This document shows positions 36,910 to 49,852 of a DNA stretch of 64,000 bases, piece by piece. Position numbers and translations under genes: made by a program. This stretch comes from Climacium dendroides. Taxonomy: Eukaryota > Streptophyta > Bryopsida > Hypnales > Climaciaceae. Each line of letters opens with the position of its first letter. Within the stretch, counting starts at the first letter, position 1. The stretch is from positions 9,610,001-9,674,000 of the forward strand of contig OX467092.1 of the NCBI GenBank assembly GCA_950106755.1. The letters run 5' to 3'. The notes beneath the pieces are model-generated. The model worked only from the letters and a program-made list of their open reading frames with translations, was not told where the DNA came from and did no database searches.

Positions 36910-39510
36910 TAGAGCCAATTCTTGAATCTACCAAATTAACACAAACCAGTTGTTGTCTTGTTGACTAGGGCCTATGTTCTTCATGATATTGTATATAAAG
37001 GTTTAAAAGTGTCAAATCTTTATTGATAATTTTTAAAATTTATTTTGAGAATAATCATATGTATTGATAGACCTTAACCCCTAGAAGATGTGGGGACCAA
37101 AGAAGTCTTCAAAAAACTTGGAAGCACCATGAAATGATTGTATTGGAATTTGTGCAAACTACAAATATCTTTTTATCTCCTATGGGACCAAGGAGCCTAC
37201 TTTGGATTTTTTGAGAACTTGGGAAGGCTCTATTGACTTCATAATTTAGAATTTTTTCTTAATTTTTAGGATGGATGCTACTTATCATAATCTATGTGTA
37301 AAGGTTTGTTTCATGTCATTCTAATAAATAATGCAAAAGTTAGAAGGATTTTTCCGATTTCAACTTCAAACCAAACAACAAAATATTCTAAAAATATTAA
37401 TTATTTTTGGAGTATTCTATAGATTGACACCTACTCAAAAAAATTTGAACCATTTAATTCCAAATAACGAGGCAAAAGTTATTTTCTAGACAATGAACTC
37501 AAGGTAGAAAATACATATAAAGTCCTCTTTAACTCTCAATTTTGATTTTTTAAAATTATATACATATAAGTTTTTTTTAAATATTATTTTTTTACTAAAA
37601 CATTCTCAACATTGAGATTAACAATTCTCAAATTCTTCTAAAAGGTATTAGCATATTAGTTATATCTTTCATTTAATAAGACCTTCCATTTTATAATTTT
37701 TTTAAAACTGAATATGGAAAAAAAATTGGCTAAAGTTTTTTCAATATATTTTTAAACCATTTTTCAACATACTAACTAAAATGGACAAGTTAAAGGACAT
37801 GCTGATTTGTTTTTGTAAAAATGTTAAAAGGCAAGACTTCACCTTTTGAAAGGGCTAGAAAAGTCTACATTTTGAAGTCTATGCACATTGATTGCTTGAA
37901 CTTGCAATCAGTGGGGATATTCACTCTGAACTTTTAGGGCTTTGGGACAAGTATTTTGAAGTAGTTTTGGGCCTCTAAAACATAAAAGAATTTTAGGTGT
38001 TAGCAAGATGATAATGCAAATACTCCAATTTCTTAAAAAATTGATGCATGTATTTTAAAGCCCATTATGTGTCTATTTAATTATATTGTGAAAAAATTCA
38101 ATATATAATATAATGCAAACCAATCAGCAATTGGAATTTTGAAAAACCATGGTACAAAACAATACAAATGCATAATTCATTTATTGTATCTATGTCCAAA
38201 TGCTGGACTTGGTACTTTTTGGAAGAATGTATGTCATTTTGAAGGAAATGAATGTCATACACCAAGAATATTTGGTACATCACATCTATTGAAGGTCACT
38301 ATTCTTATATGTGATCACTACATATGTACTAGCACAATCCTCTCTACCAATGCAAAACAAATTTACTCTATATTCTAACTTGTTTTTATATAAACATTTT
38401 TTAGGAATTGTATGCAAGGGAGGTGCAAAATTGTTTCCACAACAACATTCTTTACTTGCATGTCAATGCATACAAAAAATTGGCATTGAATTTTCAATTT
38501 TCCTCCATCATTGATGTCCTACTAAAACTGTTGTAGAAAAGAGATTGCAAAAAATTGCACCATTTTTCCCTATCCTAAGCATACAATATTTTTGAATAAT
38601 TCTTCTAATTATGACAAAAATCAAGGAATTCTATGTAGTGCAAACACCCACATTTTTTGAGTTCACAAAAAATTTGAACTATTTTGACCTTCCTTCCCCA
38701 TCCAAATACAACTTCACATCTGAAACATACGTTTTACTCCTCCAAACTTATCCAAGTTTTTTTCAGGGTAAATCTTTAAAGAATTTGGACAACTAAGGGA
38801 GTCCTCAAAAGGCTTAGAAATACCTAAAGCACAAATGATATGACCATATTAGGATTTTGTTCAAACTACAAATGTCTAAATAAGGTGATGGTAAAAATTG
38901 TTCAATTTTTAAATAATTTACAGTCTATTGTGTGTCCATATATTGGTATTTCTGGAAACTATAATATTATATTATATAGACCAATACCATTTATATTCTA
39001 AAAAAACTATAACACAAACCAATACAATTGCTTAATTTATTCATTGTACAACCATCTATTATATTATAATACATATACAAACTTCTATCATCATCATTTC
39101 ATGTATGCCATGGATTTAAAAATAAAGCACTTTGTAATACCATAAATATATACTCACACACATATTAGGTTCACCTATTGCAAAATAATAATAAATAATT
39201 AAATAATTAAAAACAATTTTTTTCTTAACTCATCCATATCACATAATCAAAGAATCCAAAAATCATGAAACATGTGATTCCACTTTGATTTCAAAGCCAC
39301 TAGTGTGCCCTATGTTGTTGCCACAATCAAAACAAAAGTAAAAGTAATTTTAATTTTTAAGTTCATAAAAACTTCCAAATTCAATAACTTTCTCACTGTA
39401 GGTTCAAACATCATGAAATCAAGCCTGTGCAACCCTCCTTGTTGAGGGCTTTTCAACGGTACCAAGCATGCGACTGGGGGACGCACGGTCCAGAAAATCT
39501 CAATGTAACA
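36910..39510. other. AT-rich stretch without secure genes
   Basis: Short open frames only. Segments near 38100-38200 and 39005-39060 share AACCAATCAGCAATTG/AACCAATACAATTGC-like text and may be diverged repeat copies. Confidence 0.35.
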
Positions 39511-39550
39511 AACAAAACAAACAAACAAAATAAACAAAACAAAACAAACA
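39511..39550. repeat. AACAA-rich simple repeat
   Basis: A run of AACAAA/AAACA units about 40 bases long, just before base composition shifts to the GC-richer block that begins near 39600. Confidence 0.85.
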
Positions 39551-40189
39551 GCCAAATTTAAGGTATAGATACTTGTTTGTTATGGTCCATAACAGTACAA
39601 ATACCGTACGTATGATACGAGGTACTGTATGATACGGTCCAAGTCTCTCCATTCCCACCGGGAATGCTCACAATCAAATGGCGGTTTGATTGTTCCATTA
39701 TTTGCAACGTTGCTGCTTCCCTCCTGCAATCGCACAAGCTTTTTCAATCAATGGCAATAGTTTTTTGTACAATTGTTTTCGATTCATCAGTCAGAGGTTT
39801 GTTCTTCAGCTCCCCGTTCTGAACACGTCAACAAAGGCAGGCAGCTGGCGTGTTTGTGAGCATTGATTCACTTTTCAAACGAAGAACAAACGATTCTCGT
39901 ATTGGGAAAAGTGGTACTTGCATTGATTCCTTTCCAACAGCAATTCCCGGGACGCTTTTTTCCGATTAGTGATTTCTGGAGGGTCTCAGTGTGTGACTTT
40001 CAAGCTCTGTGATGCGTGTTTCGTTTTCACAGGTGAGAATTTTTTCTTCAATAGGTTTGTCAACTTTGGAGTCTAGAGCGTTGCTGGATTCCATCGTCTT
40101 CTGAACCTGGTTTCGTTAACTCTGTTTACGTGGAGGAATGTTTTGAAACATAGTGCAATGTCGTTATTTGTCGACTCTGTTTGTTTACT

Positions 40190-40690
40190 CGTTTCAGGGA
40201 GTGATCTAGGGCCTCTTGCTTTATGATTCCGAAGCTTTGGGTGTCGAATCACTGCTGAAGAGCGTGTTGTGTTTGAGGAATTTAGGTCAAGTGCAAGTCT
40301 CGCTCTTTGCTATTTTCAGGGGGTGCCGAATTCTGTCGAATTTATGCGGGGATTCCAATTTGCAGGATCGGTATTATATCACTATTCGGCGATTACAGAT
40401 GCAAAGGTTCGGAGATTCACTGTTTAGTTACACGTTTCAGGGAGTTTCAGTGGTGATCTAGGGTTTCTTGCTTTGTGATTCCGCTGCTTAGGGTTTCCGA
40501 TAAGCGTGTAGTATTTTTTGGACACTTAGGAATTTAGGTCAAGTGCACTTCTTGGTTCTAAGCTTATTTCAGTGTGGTGCAGACGCTTGTGTGGCATGCT
40601 AAATTTTGCCAAGTGATTCCAACTGGCTGGATCTGGCAATTGCAGATGCTCAGGTTTCGGGTGGCCAATCTTTGCTAGGAGCTCGGGTGC
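40190..40690 (+). repeat. Imperfect 252-bp tandem duplication in a gene leader
   Basis: The segment beginning GTTTCAGGGAGTGATCTAGG (40191) recurs at about 40437-40462 as GTTTCAGGGAG…GGTGATCTAGG. Both copies continue with TTGCTTT.TGATTCCG, then GGAATTTAGGTCAAGTGCA (40280 and 40530), then TTTCAG, GATTCCAA and ATTGCAGATGC-like pieces. The offset is about 252 bases. It lies upstream of the ATG at 40715, in what looks like the 5' leader of the gene there. Confidence 0.75.
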
Positions 40691-40714
40691 AATTGTTTGA
40701 AAGCTAATTGAGTT

Positions 40715-43030
40715 ATGACGATGCAAGGGATGGAACGCGATCCGCTTCACAAGCTGGAGACTGGCGCCATTCCTATTGGACAAGATAGGTCACCCTTTGT
40801 GATTCCCATGAATCCTTCTCGTGAGTTTCTGGACTGTCTAGACAGAACAATAGGGGAGCCTACTCTTAGTTTTTCCACTTCATGGAGGAGCAAATGTTAA
40901 TGACAAGGGAGTCGGTAATCTGTGACTTAAGTAGGAAGCGTTTGTCTGTTGGTATCCAATTTGAGTTGGATTTGTTATCCCTTTTAGGATTTCTCAATCA
41001 CTGGCGGCGGCTCTTTTGACACAATGTTTCATACTGCGACTACGCTTATTCTTAATTTGAGAGCAAGGTTGAGTTGTCAAAAAAGACGCAAGGGGCATAA
41101 TTTACCAGTAGTTAGTCTTCCACATTGACTTTGGAAAACTGAGATATTTCAGTAGATTATGTCAGCATGATGATCCGCTACAGTGGTTGGCTGGTTGCTG
41201 AACTGCACAGACGATTGGTCTTTTTACGGTTGGCGGAGGTATTGTATTGGATGGATTGTGTCTGCAACCTAATTTAGTGGCAGAGTAGTGGTGCATATAT
41301 GACTTTGTAGAAAAATGCTGCTGCCCTTTCTGCTCTTTCAGTCGCAGGTATTTTCTCCAAGTACGGTGTGGATGGGTCAGAAGACTTGAGAAGCCCCTTT
41401 CTTTGTTTGCACATACTGAGGGATTCTACTCGTGCCTCAATCACAGGCATGTGGATTGATCTTCCAGGAAATGGAGCTTGGGGGGATGGGAAAAGAGGAA
41501 GGTACAAAGACAAGAAAGGTCGATGCGATTGGTGTGCTGTTCAGCGTTTTATTCTTGCGGGCGTGATTCTTACATTCATTCTTTGGGTAAAGTCATCTTC
41601 TGCTGTATAATTCTGATCAAACTGGATTGTTGTTTCTCTAATTCATGTGAAATTGTCGCAAGTACATGGAGGATCTACCGCATACCATCCACCAGCTATG
41701 TCAGTATTTGCCTGGAACCATGCTTTCACCTTGTGGCTGTTACCAAAGTTTCTGGCTGCAATTGAAGTAGCAGCTTTCTAATAGGTGTTGGATGTCAGCG
41801 GTTCTGTAAGCATGAGTAACTTGATGAAGTCTTACCTTACCTGTTCAGGTTGCTTTCAAGATCTGGACAAGCGATTGAGCGATTTATTAATTGTTTAGGC
41901 ATTTATGTACGGAAGGCTAGTAATAGCATTCCGTTACTTCGTAGGTAAAGCTTACTATATTTCTTGCTTATGTTGTTCACCTGTTTTCTTTTTTCGTGTT
42001 CTGTTTGTGTGTCCAGTAATTGTAGAAATTCCACTTTCAATATTCCAACTGGATTAGCATACTTGAAATTTAGATGAGCTACTCTCTGTATGTTTATAGA
42101 ACATTAGCACGGTACCTGCAACCGTTTGCTTTGCTTGTTTGAAGGATTTGCTCCTGCTTTGTGAATGAAGTCGTAACCCCAGCTACTGCTAGTAGCATCA
42201 TTGAAGCTCAAACCGTAGTGTGCGTGCTTCATGTTCTTTTGCTTACTCTCTTTATTTTCATTCTGTCAGGTTTTTGCGCAGGGTGATGTGCTGCACGGAA
42301 GGGGTACCTTATTTAATTAACTTGTGTACACTAGTATCAAAATCCTTAGAAGGCGGTGGTAGGAATTTAAACACGTCATTATTTCGTGAAGTGTTTATTA
42401 ATATCAAGATCTATTGAAAGCACAGGTTTTTTCAGTATTCTGTTTGTGGGGTTCATTGACAACAGTCTTTGCACAAAAAAGTTCACTTGTTAGACTGGAA
42501 TCTTTTTTCGGGGGTAATCTGAGGAGTTGCACTTCTGGATGCTTGATTATAGTTTCTTCAAGATCAGGGATGTGTTTCATTGCAGAATTGTACTAGTTGT
42601 TGCTATGTTGACAAGCGCAGCTGTGACTTATGGCTGTCCATGAAATTAAAAAGGCTAAGTACGCACAAATTCAATTGTAATGCTGAAGGTTCTGCAGTAG
42701 GGTTTAGCATTGCTCATTCTGTGTCTGAACGTCAATGAGAGTTGCATTCTAAAATAGTAACTCTGAGTATTATTCAAGATTGACAGAGCTGTAACACGCG
42801 ACAATCATTACTTCTAGGTTACTTCTAGATTCTCTCTACCGAGGGGAAGAGCATCATCCGTAGGTGTAGTCACACCTTCACTGCAGGGGAGTTCTCTGGA
42901 GAATGGGGACTTGCTGCCTCCCCGTTAGGCTTCACGTTTGCAGAATATGCTTCTGCTGCTTAGTCTTGGCTGCGTTGATTATTTTCGTCTGGAGGAAAAG
43001 AATGGGCATGAGGAAGACTTTGCACACCAA
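40715..43030 (+). CDS. Partial gene: unidentified single-span membrane protein (3 candidate exons)
   Basis: Three exons chain in phase: 40715-40820 (from ATG, ends at a strong GTGAGT donor), 41342-41586 (after a pyrimidine-rich TTTCAG acceptor, ends at GTAAAG) and 42944-43030 (after TTTGCAG, ends at GTATGT). The joined product starts MTMQGMERDPLHKLETGAIP. It has a basic, Cys-containing block (KGRCDWCAVQRF) followed by the hydrophobic run ILAGVILTFILW. A basic N-terminus followed by one hydrophobic segment is typical of type II Golgi-anchored enzymes, but no catalytic domain is visible here. The block 39600-43200 is richer in G and C than its surroundings, as expected of a gene. I do not recognise it. 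No terminal exon is seen, and transposons begin within 0.4 kb, so the gene either continues far downstream or is truncated. Other splice choices are possible. Confidence 0.38.
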
Positions 43031-43199
43031 GTATGTTTTGCTCTAGAGCTCACATTGCCTTGTTTCTTGTTTTCTTCTTTGTTAAAGTTAGGTAAGTATT
43101 GCACTTCATCGTGTGTCTTGCTTAGCTTGCGCGTTCTGCACCTTAATGGTACATGTTGCATGTTCTATGCTTGTAAATCTTGTTGAGCCTTCTTCACTC

Positions 43200-45839
43200 T
43201 TGTTCTATAGAGGGGTGTTATACTTATTCACCTAGAATTGCTCCCCATTGGCTCTTGTTTTTCCTCACCAATTTCTCATTCTTCAAAGAAGTTTGTTTTG
43301 GAAAGGTGTGACTACCCCTAATGGCCTATTGGAAAAAAAGGCACCAATCACTACTAGTCCAAAATTTAGATTCAATGTTGTTCTATCTACTCTCTCGGTA
43401 TTGAGGTGCTTTAACCCCTAAATGCTCATTCAAGGCCTTTTTAGAGCTTCTTGGAATATGTTCTAAATTGAACAAAAAAGTCAACATTTTGATAAGTTGT
43501 ATCAATTTTTTTTTAATTGTAATTGCACAAATTCAAACTAAACATGTTAGAGATGACATGGGAAAAGAAAACACAAGATATCACTTATGGATTGAAAGAT
43601 TGTGATGTTTGATTATGAGGGTGTTAAAATGTTTAATGTGATTTGCAATTTTTCAATCTTCTTTTCAAATGTCAAATCTAAAATTGAGGTCAACAAAAAC
43701 ATATGAAGTTAAAGGACATAACATACATAATCCCAATTGCAATTTATAGGTTCCTCAAAATCTACTCTACAATTTAAAAAAATGAATTTCTAATGCAATT
43801 TTTCCTCCAAGATCTAATGTATTTGAGGCTCACTATCAAGAGCCTTCAACACTAAAAAATCAAGATTTGCAATGGATATCTTTGTACAAAAACTTGAATA
43901 GAAAAATCATATTTAAAATTGGACTTTTGATGCTAAAATTAAACTTCATACATAATTTTTCTTTTTAAAAAAACTATTGAAATTAGAAGCTTGAAAGAGT
44001 TTTATTTATCTTCAAAGATTTGTTGACACAAGAATTTGGTGCCTCAGGCATTTAGGGGTTAAATAGTGTCTCCAATACTATACATTTTTTAATTTCTAAA
44101 GCGAATTGAACACCACTTTGAAAAGCTTAGCCAACATTATTAAAAATAAAAAATCTGGTGCCTCTTTGTTAACCCATGCACAATGTAGGAGCCTGTATTG
44201 GACTACTATTGTTGTATATGTATTTGTGGATTTAATGGGTGAAGATGGCCTACGATTGTTGTATTTAGAGTTATGGGTTATATAATATTCGAGCAAAGAC
44301 TCAAAGAATATTACTACCTCTACCGTCAAATGATCTTCCTATTGGAAAAAATATTTTGGATTAAGGTTGAAAATGACATTTAAAAAACCAATTTTGCATT
44401 ATAAGTAGAATTTGGTGTACTTCTAGCATTTTAGAAATTTTTAATTTTGGAGCCTTTTTTAAAGTGTAGTTTCGGAACATTGAAAAGTAGATTTTGGGGG
44501 GCATTTTCAAGGAGCACCACTTGTCAATTAATTGTTGAGTGTGAAGTTGTCATTTTGTAGGCATTTACTATATGTCCAAGACCACGTATGCCCCTTTGTT
44601 CCACCTCCCAAAGCTTCATCTCCTTCAACCAGGCAATATTCAAACAGATGCAAAAAATAAGAATGAACAATGTTGATTGACCCCTTCAATCATTTTATTT
44701 GTCTTTTGATTGATGATTACATGGATGGTGGGAAAATTAATACTTGAAGTTGTTTTGTTGATCCCAAATAGCAATCAAAAACCAAATTTGACCAATTTGC
44801 AACATCACAAAGTACAACACAAAGATCATTTTTGGGACAAAAAATTAAGGACAACCACAAGATCATTTTGGGATAGGAATATAAGATTTTTGGAAAATTA
44901 TTTTGAGTTGTTCTATAGATTTTGTGCCTATGCAAGTGGTGCATTATATGTATTCCAGATACACGCCTTCAATTGTTGTATTTCGTACTCATGCAAGGGT
45001 GTCAGACATTGTATTTCTTAACTGCTTGAGGGGGTCAATGAACCTATGGACTGGCCAGCTATTAGGGATTTTTTTTTTAAATTAGTTTTTAGAATGCCAA
45101 AAAAAGTTGAAATTTAAAAAAAAAAATTCAAAAATGACGTGGCAGGGTCTTGACCACATCAACCTATTGCACTGTCATTGTTGTAGTGGACTGCGGGGAG
45201 TTCCTTGCCATGATAACTTGCGGCCCTATAGAGGCATGAAATGTCTTCTAATGATTCTACGAGTCTTAATGTGCAGCTTTTTGCAATGTTTATTACTATT
45301 TGTGAGGATTAATGCAATGCACTTGGTTGAAATTTCATCACACTGTTCTCACTTTGTTAAAGAAATATGGATGAGTTGTTGACAAATTGCTGAAGTTCTA
45401 GTGTAGCTATTTTAGAACAATTTGCAACCAACTAGCACGTCTTGAGGTTGCTTGACATCCTTTCCACGTTTGAAAATCTTGTGATGTTTTCAAAGTTAAC
45501 CATAAAATGTTAGTTAAGTAACTATTGTAAGAATTTTCATAATATTCTCCATGCTTTTGTTCTCCTTGCCTTTGTTGTCTATAGATATAGAAGCACGCAA
45601 ACTAAGAGTCACAACGTTTTCCACAACAATTTTGGGAATACATTAAAAATAAAAAATGATGAAAAATGTCAAATATAGCTCATAAATGAGGTTTTACTAA
45701 ATGAAATAAATTTAATTTACAATAAGTACCACGACTCCAACAATAAATTGCAAACCCTAAAAGCTCCATTAGTGAAGCATCGATTCCTAACACAAGCTAC
45801 AACACTCAAATACCACATACACATCTCTACGCAATGAGG
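43200..45839. other. Decayed repeats, no secure gene
   Basis: No gene is supported. CACTACTAGTCC at 43350 resembles a CACTA terminus. A TTTAACCCCTAAATG motif at about 43411 recurs inverted at about 44055, which may mark an old element. CACTGTCATTGTTGTAGTG at 45171-45189 resembles the right end of the CACTA element at 51214-51232, but no partner end was found. Confidence 0.35.
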
Positions 45840-46044
45840 CACTATAAGAAATTGTTTTGTGTTTTATTTGGTGTCAAGCCAAAAACATACAATGTCCAAC
45901 CTAAAATAGAACATGTCTTAAGAAACATCAGTATGTCATTGGCTTGGATGTCGCAAATATTTAGTTTTTCATAGATATTGGAGATAGCGGGGCCAAGGTT
46001 TTGGTGAAAACAAGTTGATGTTGTCACTAACATTGACATTTTAT
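45840..46044 (+). mobile_element. Left end of a CACTA-type element, right end uncertain
   Basis: CACTATAAGAAATTGTTTTG is a CACTA terminus sharing its first 12 bases with the element at 31292-32537. Subterminal GACATC-type motifs follow at 46500-46580. Two possible right ends were seen: a degraded TTTTCTTAGAGAG at 47498-47510 and an AACACAAGTTTTTAATAATG segment near 48373-48392. Neither has a target duplication matching AGG at 45837-45839, so the extent of the element is not settled. The coordinates given cover only the left terminal part. Confidence 0.5.
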
Positions 46045-46197
46045 CATGGTTGTCATACTGGACAAGTTACTATTCATTTCTTGTCCTGTAGGACGAGTTA
46101 CTATTCATCAAATGTACCTCTCAAGTACATTTGATGAATAGTAATTTGTCCTACAAGACGAAAAATGAATAGTAACTTGTCCAGTATGACAACCATG
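46045..46197. mobile_element. 153-bp palindromic MITE, CATGGTTGTCAT family
   Basis: It runs from CATGGTTGTCATACTGGACA to the exact reverse complement and is palindromic over almost its whole length; the centre is near CTCTCAA at about 46115. A perfect 8-bp duplication CATTTTAT flanks it (46037-46044 and 46198-46205). An 8-bp target duplication is typical of hAT-type transposition. The element is non-coding. Confidence 0.9.
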
Positions 46198-46205
46198 CAT
46201 TTTAT

Positions 46206-48058
46206 TAGACATAATTGAAGACAAGTGCATGATTTTTAGATTGTCTTGGAAAAACATGGATTGCCATGTTAGCAAGGAGACCCATTTTGACCGTGGGTAA
46301 GTTAGAAAAAGTTATTAGGGTCTAGATTATAATTCTTACCTAAGTTGAAAAAAAATAGGGAAGGGTAGCTATGATCCAAACTTTTTGAAAAATTTGATGA
46401 AATGGAAGGTGAAGTGTCATTTGACGTGGAAGTTCTCTGACGCAGCAGTCACCTATGATGATGTGGCATGTCACGTCATCACTAGTGGTTGTATCCATAA
46501 ATATTCAATAATGTCTACAGGGACATCATCATAGACATCAAGACATTGTGTTTGACATCATTCGAAATGTTTGACATCATTCATATTATAAATGTCACCT
46601 TTTGATGGAAGACATCCTCTACGCATTGCATAGCTTTGAATGCAATACTAATGGGATAGTAGTGCACAATGTAATTTCTGCATGCAATATCTTTAAAGTC
46701 TTGACTCTTTTTTATAAAAGCCAAGAACAAATTAATGTCCATGATCTTGGGGGGTGCACTCCCCTTTTATTTGATATTAGCGTGTGAACAAAACTTTGGA
46801 CCCCTTATATACTTTTTGAATTTTAAATAAAATTAAATGAAAATAATATGAATAGATTTTCCTACTTTGAAAGTTTATATTTTGAATTATTAATATTTTT
46901 ATTTATTAATAATAATTAGTTACAAATTTTTGACGTAAAAAGATACACTATAGAATTGAAAAATAACTATCACACCCCTACATTTTATAAGAAAAAATGG
47001 TTTAAAAAATGAACAAAAAACTCCTAAAAATAACTCTCTATTAAAAGCTCATTTTGAGTTGAATATTGATGCAATGGTCATGTAAATGTGTTCTCTAAAA
47101 ATATTTGAGTTAAAAAAAACATGCCATTAGTTTATTAGAAACTACTTGTTTGCATGTGGTTTGTTGTAGTAGAACTAAATGCACCCCCGGGTCTATGATG
47201 TACTAAATAACCATAGGTAGAATGTGCAGAAGAACAGGAATTGATGTACTAAATAGAAGTAAATGTAGCACTTCTTGAACAATAATGTTCAATGAATAGG
47301 GAACATTTCCACGCCCAACTGTAGTGCACAAAGGTTGTAATCATGTTGCGCATAACTTCATTAGTATAAATGTCTCTACAAGAAATGTTGTGAATAACAA
47401 CATATTGTTTATTGAGACATTATATATGGCGATATAACTAGGAATGGTATATCTATGATGTTATTGTGCATAATAAACATCAATGAAAACATTGACATTT
47501 TCTTAGAGAGTAAAAATAGTTGGTACAATTCCTACATTTTACATATCCCATATGGTTTGTCTTACCTCCTACCACCCTAGTTGTATAAATAGCTTGTCTT
47601 TGCTTACCTTCATACAGAAAATGTTTGAATACCTATGTTGACATTTTAGAAAATGTCTCAAATCATTTGGATGTTTGATTTGACGTCCCATAAAACATTT
47701 GAATGTCTAAGTAGATGTCCTAAAAAACAATATTTAAATTCTCAAATGGCAAAAACTATGCCAATTAGGCATGCCACATCTTCCTTATTAGATGCCACAT
47801 TACTTTTCCCAATGCCATGTTAGATGCTATGCTGTGATGGGACGGATTTAAAATGCATACGTGGCATTTTGCGTATACATAGTGCTCACATGGCATTGAG
47901 GTAGCATCCACATATTAAACTTTTAGTACCATGTTGCTCCATGTTTCTTTGAATGTCTGAGTGAAAATACCTAATGCTTAGTAAGATTTTTGATGTTTTT
48001 TGTGTGTCAATTTTGATGCGATAAAACCAATGTCACAATAGACATGAGAACCAAAGAC
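46206..48058. other. Repeat-derived DNA between the two MITEs
   Basis: No gene. GACATCATT/AATGTC motifs recur at 46500-46580 and again around 47620-47720. They resemble parts of the CACTA element at 31292-32537 (ATGTCTCAAA, GACATCTAA), consistent with an old CACTA-derived interior. Confidence 0.4.
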
Positions 48059-48333
48059 CATGGTTGTCATATCGGATGAAATCTCACTATTCACGGACAA
48101 AATCGGACCGATTAGGGTTGATCGGCTGCGAACTTTAGAGGCTTATAACTTTTGCAAAAATACTTCAAATCGGACAAATGAGATGTTTTTAGGCATCTAC
48201 AGAAAACATTTCATTTGCCCGATTTGAAGTATTTTTGCAAAAGTTATAAGCCTCTGAAGTTCACAGCCGGTTAACCCTCATCAGTCCGATTCTGTCCGTG
48301 AACAGTGAGATTCCGTCTGATATGACAACCATG
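48059..48333. mobile_element. 275-bp palindromic MITE, CATGGTTGTCAT family
   Basis: It starts CATGGTTGTCATATCGGATG and ends with its complement. The arms pair through GACTTATAAC-type segments around a short centre near 48195. A perfect 8-bp duplication CCAAAGAC flanks it (48051-48058 and 48334-48341). It shares the terminal CATGGTTGTCATA and an internal ACTATTCA with the copy at 46045-46197 but otherwise differs in sequence, so the family is defined by its ends. Confidence 0.9.
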
Positions 48334-48944
48334 CCAAAGACAACATTTGCATACAAAATCAAGACACCAGAAAAAACACAAGTTTTTAATAATGAACAGA
48401 AGCTTTTCTACCAAAGTGAAATTTATTAAAGGGTTTGACAAGTGTGGTAGGATCCAATATAACTAACGAGAAAGCAACATTGCCGTTTCAAAAGTTGACA
48501 ATTGAATAGTGCTATTGAACTTGTACCAAGGATAAATACATAATTGTTGAGTTTCTTCACATTTTGACTTGTACTAATATTACAACAAAAGCAGTGTTTT
48601 ATGACTATAAAATATGATTGTAGTGAGTCGTAAAATAAAAAAATATGATTCACGTAGAAATCACTATAGATGCCTCGGAATATGACTAACTACAGTTGTT
48701 TAGAAGCAATTGTCGTAAAATAAAAAAATATGATTCACACAGAAATCACTATAGATGCCTCGGAATATGACTAACTGCAGTTGTTTAGAAGCAGTTGCTT
48801 CAGACATCAGCCATATTGGCAGTCATATGGATTGAGGGGTATAAATACCCATATTTAACCATAGTATGCCAGCATGGCGTATACTTTGACTATCCTAAAG
48901 GGGGCTTGACTTTTTCTTGAGTTGCTTGAGCAAACAAAAAAATC

Positions 48945-49852
48945 CTACGTAGAATATGACTATGGTGAGTCATTTTTTTGATGACATGGAATATGACTGC
49001 AATGAGTCATATTTTTTGATAACATGGAATATGACTACGGTGAGTCATATTTTGCAGTGATGTGGAATATGATTGTAGTGAGTCATATTTTTTGATAACA
49101 TGGAATATGACTACGGTGAGTCATATTTTGCAGTGATGTGGAATATGATTGTAGTGAGTCATATTTTTTGATAACATGGAATATGACTACGGTGAGTCAT
49201 ATTTTGCAGTGATGTGGAATATGATTGTAGTGAGTCATATTTTTTGATAATATGGAATATGACTACGGTGAGTCATATTTTGCAATGATGTGGAATATGA
49301 TTGTAGTGAGTCATATTTTTTGATAACATGGAATATGACTACGGTGAGTCATATTTTGCAGTGATGTGGAATATGATTGTAGTGAGTCATATTTTGTAGT
49401 AATGTAGAATATGACTGTAGTGAGTCATATTTTGCAATGATGTGAAATATGACTGCAGTGAGTCATATTTTGCAGTGACATGAAATATGATTATTTTAAG
49501 TCATATTTTGTAGTGATGTAGAATATAACTGCGGTAAGTCATATTTTTTTTATGACACGAAATATGACTACGGTGAGTCATATTTTTTATTCATATAGAA
49601 TGTGACTACGGTGAGTCATATTTTTGAATGACATGGAATATGACTATGGTGAGTCATATGTTTGGTTGATGAAGAATATGACTACGATGAGTCATATGTT
49701 TAGTTGATGAGAAATATGACTACGGTGAATCATATTTTTTAGTAACGTGAAATATGACTTTTCTCAGTCATATTTTTGAATGATGTGTAAAACAATTCTT
49801 TTCAGTCATATTTTTTGATGATTTATAAAACAACTATGTGTAGTCATACATC
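48945..49852 (+). repeat. Hairpin-unit tandem array, 38-bp monomer and 76-bp dimer
   Basis: About 24 tandem units of 38 bases are present. In the core the repeat is a dimer: units starting TGTGGAATATGATTGTAGTG occur at 49061, 49137, 49213, 49289 and 49365, exactly 76 bases apart and nearly identical. Units at both edges are diverged. Each unit carries AATATGAC followed, after a short loop, by GTCATATT, so each can fold into a hairpin with an arm of about 9 bases. It lies inside the CACTA element and is probably an amplified subterminal repeat. Confidence 0.93.

Noticed and set aside
41274..41513. Minus-strand frame of 79 codons
   Set aside because: Antisense shadow of the better-supported plus-strand exon 41342-41586.
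43350..44070. Possible CACTA element between CACTACTAGTCC and GGGGTTAAATAGTG
   Set aside because: The two putative ends do not match each other and no 3-bp duplication was found.
45171..45189. CACTGTCATTGTTGTAGTG, like the right end of the CACTA element at 51214-51232
   Set aside because: No left terminus or duplication could be paired with it; at best an orphan end.
48945..49852. CRISPR array (regular repeats)
   Set aside because: Units are contiguous 38-bp monomers without unique spacers, in a plant transposon.
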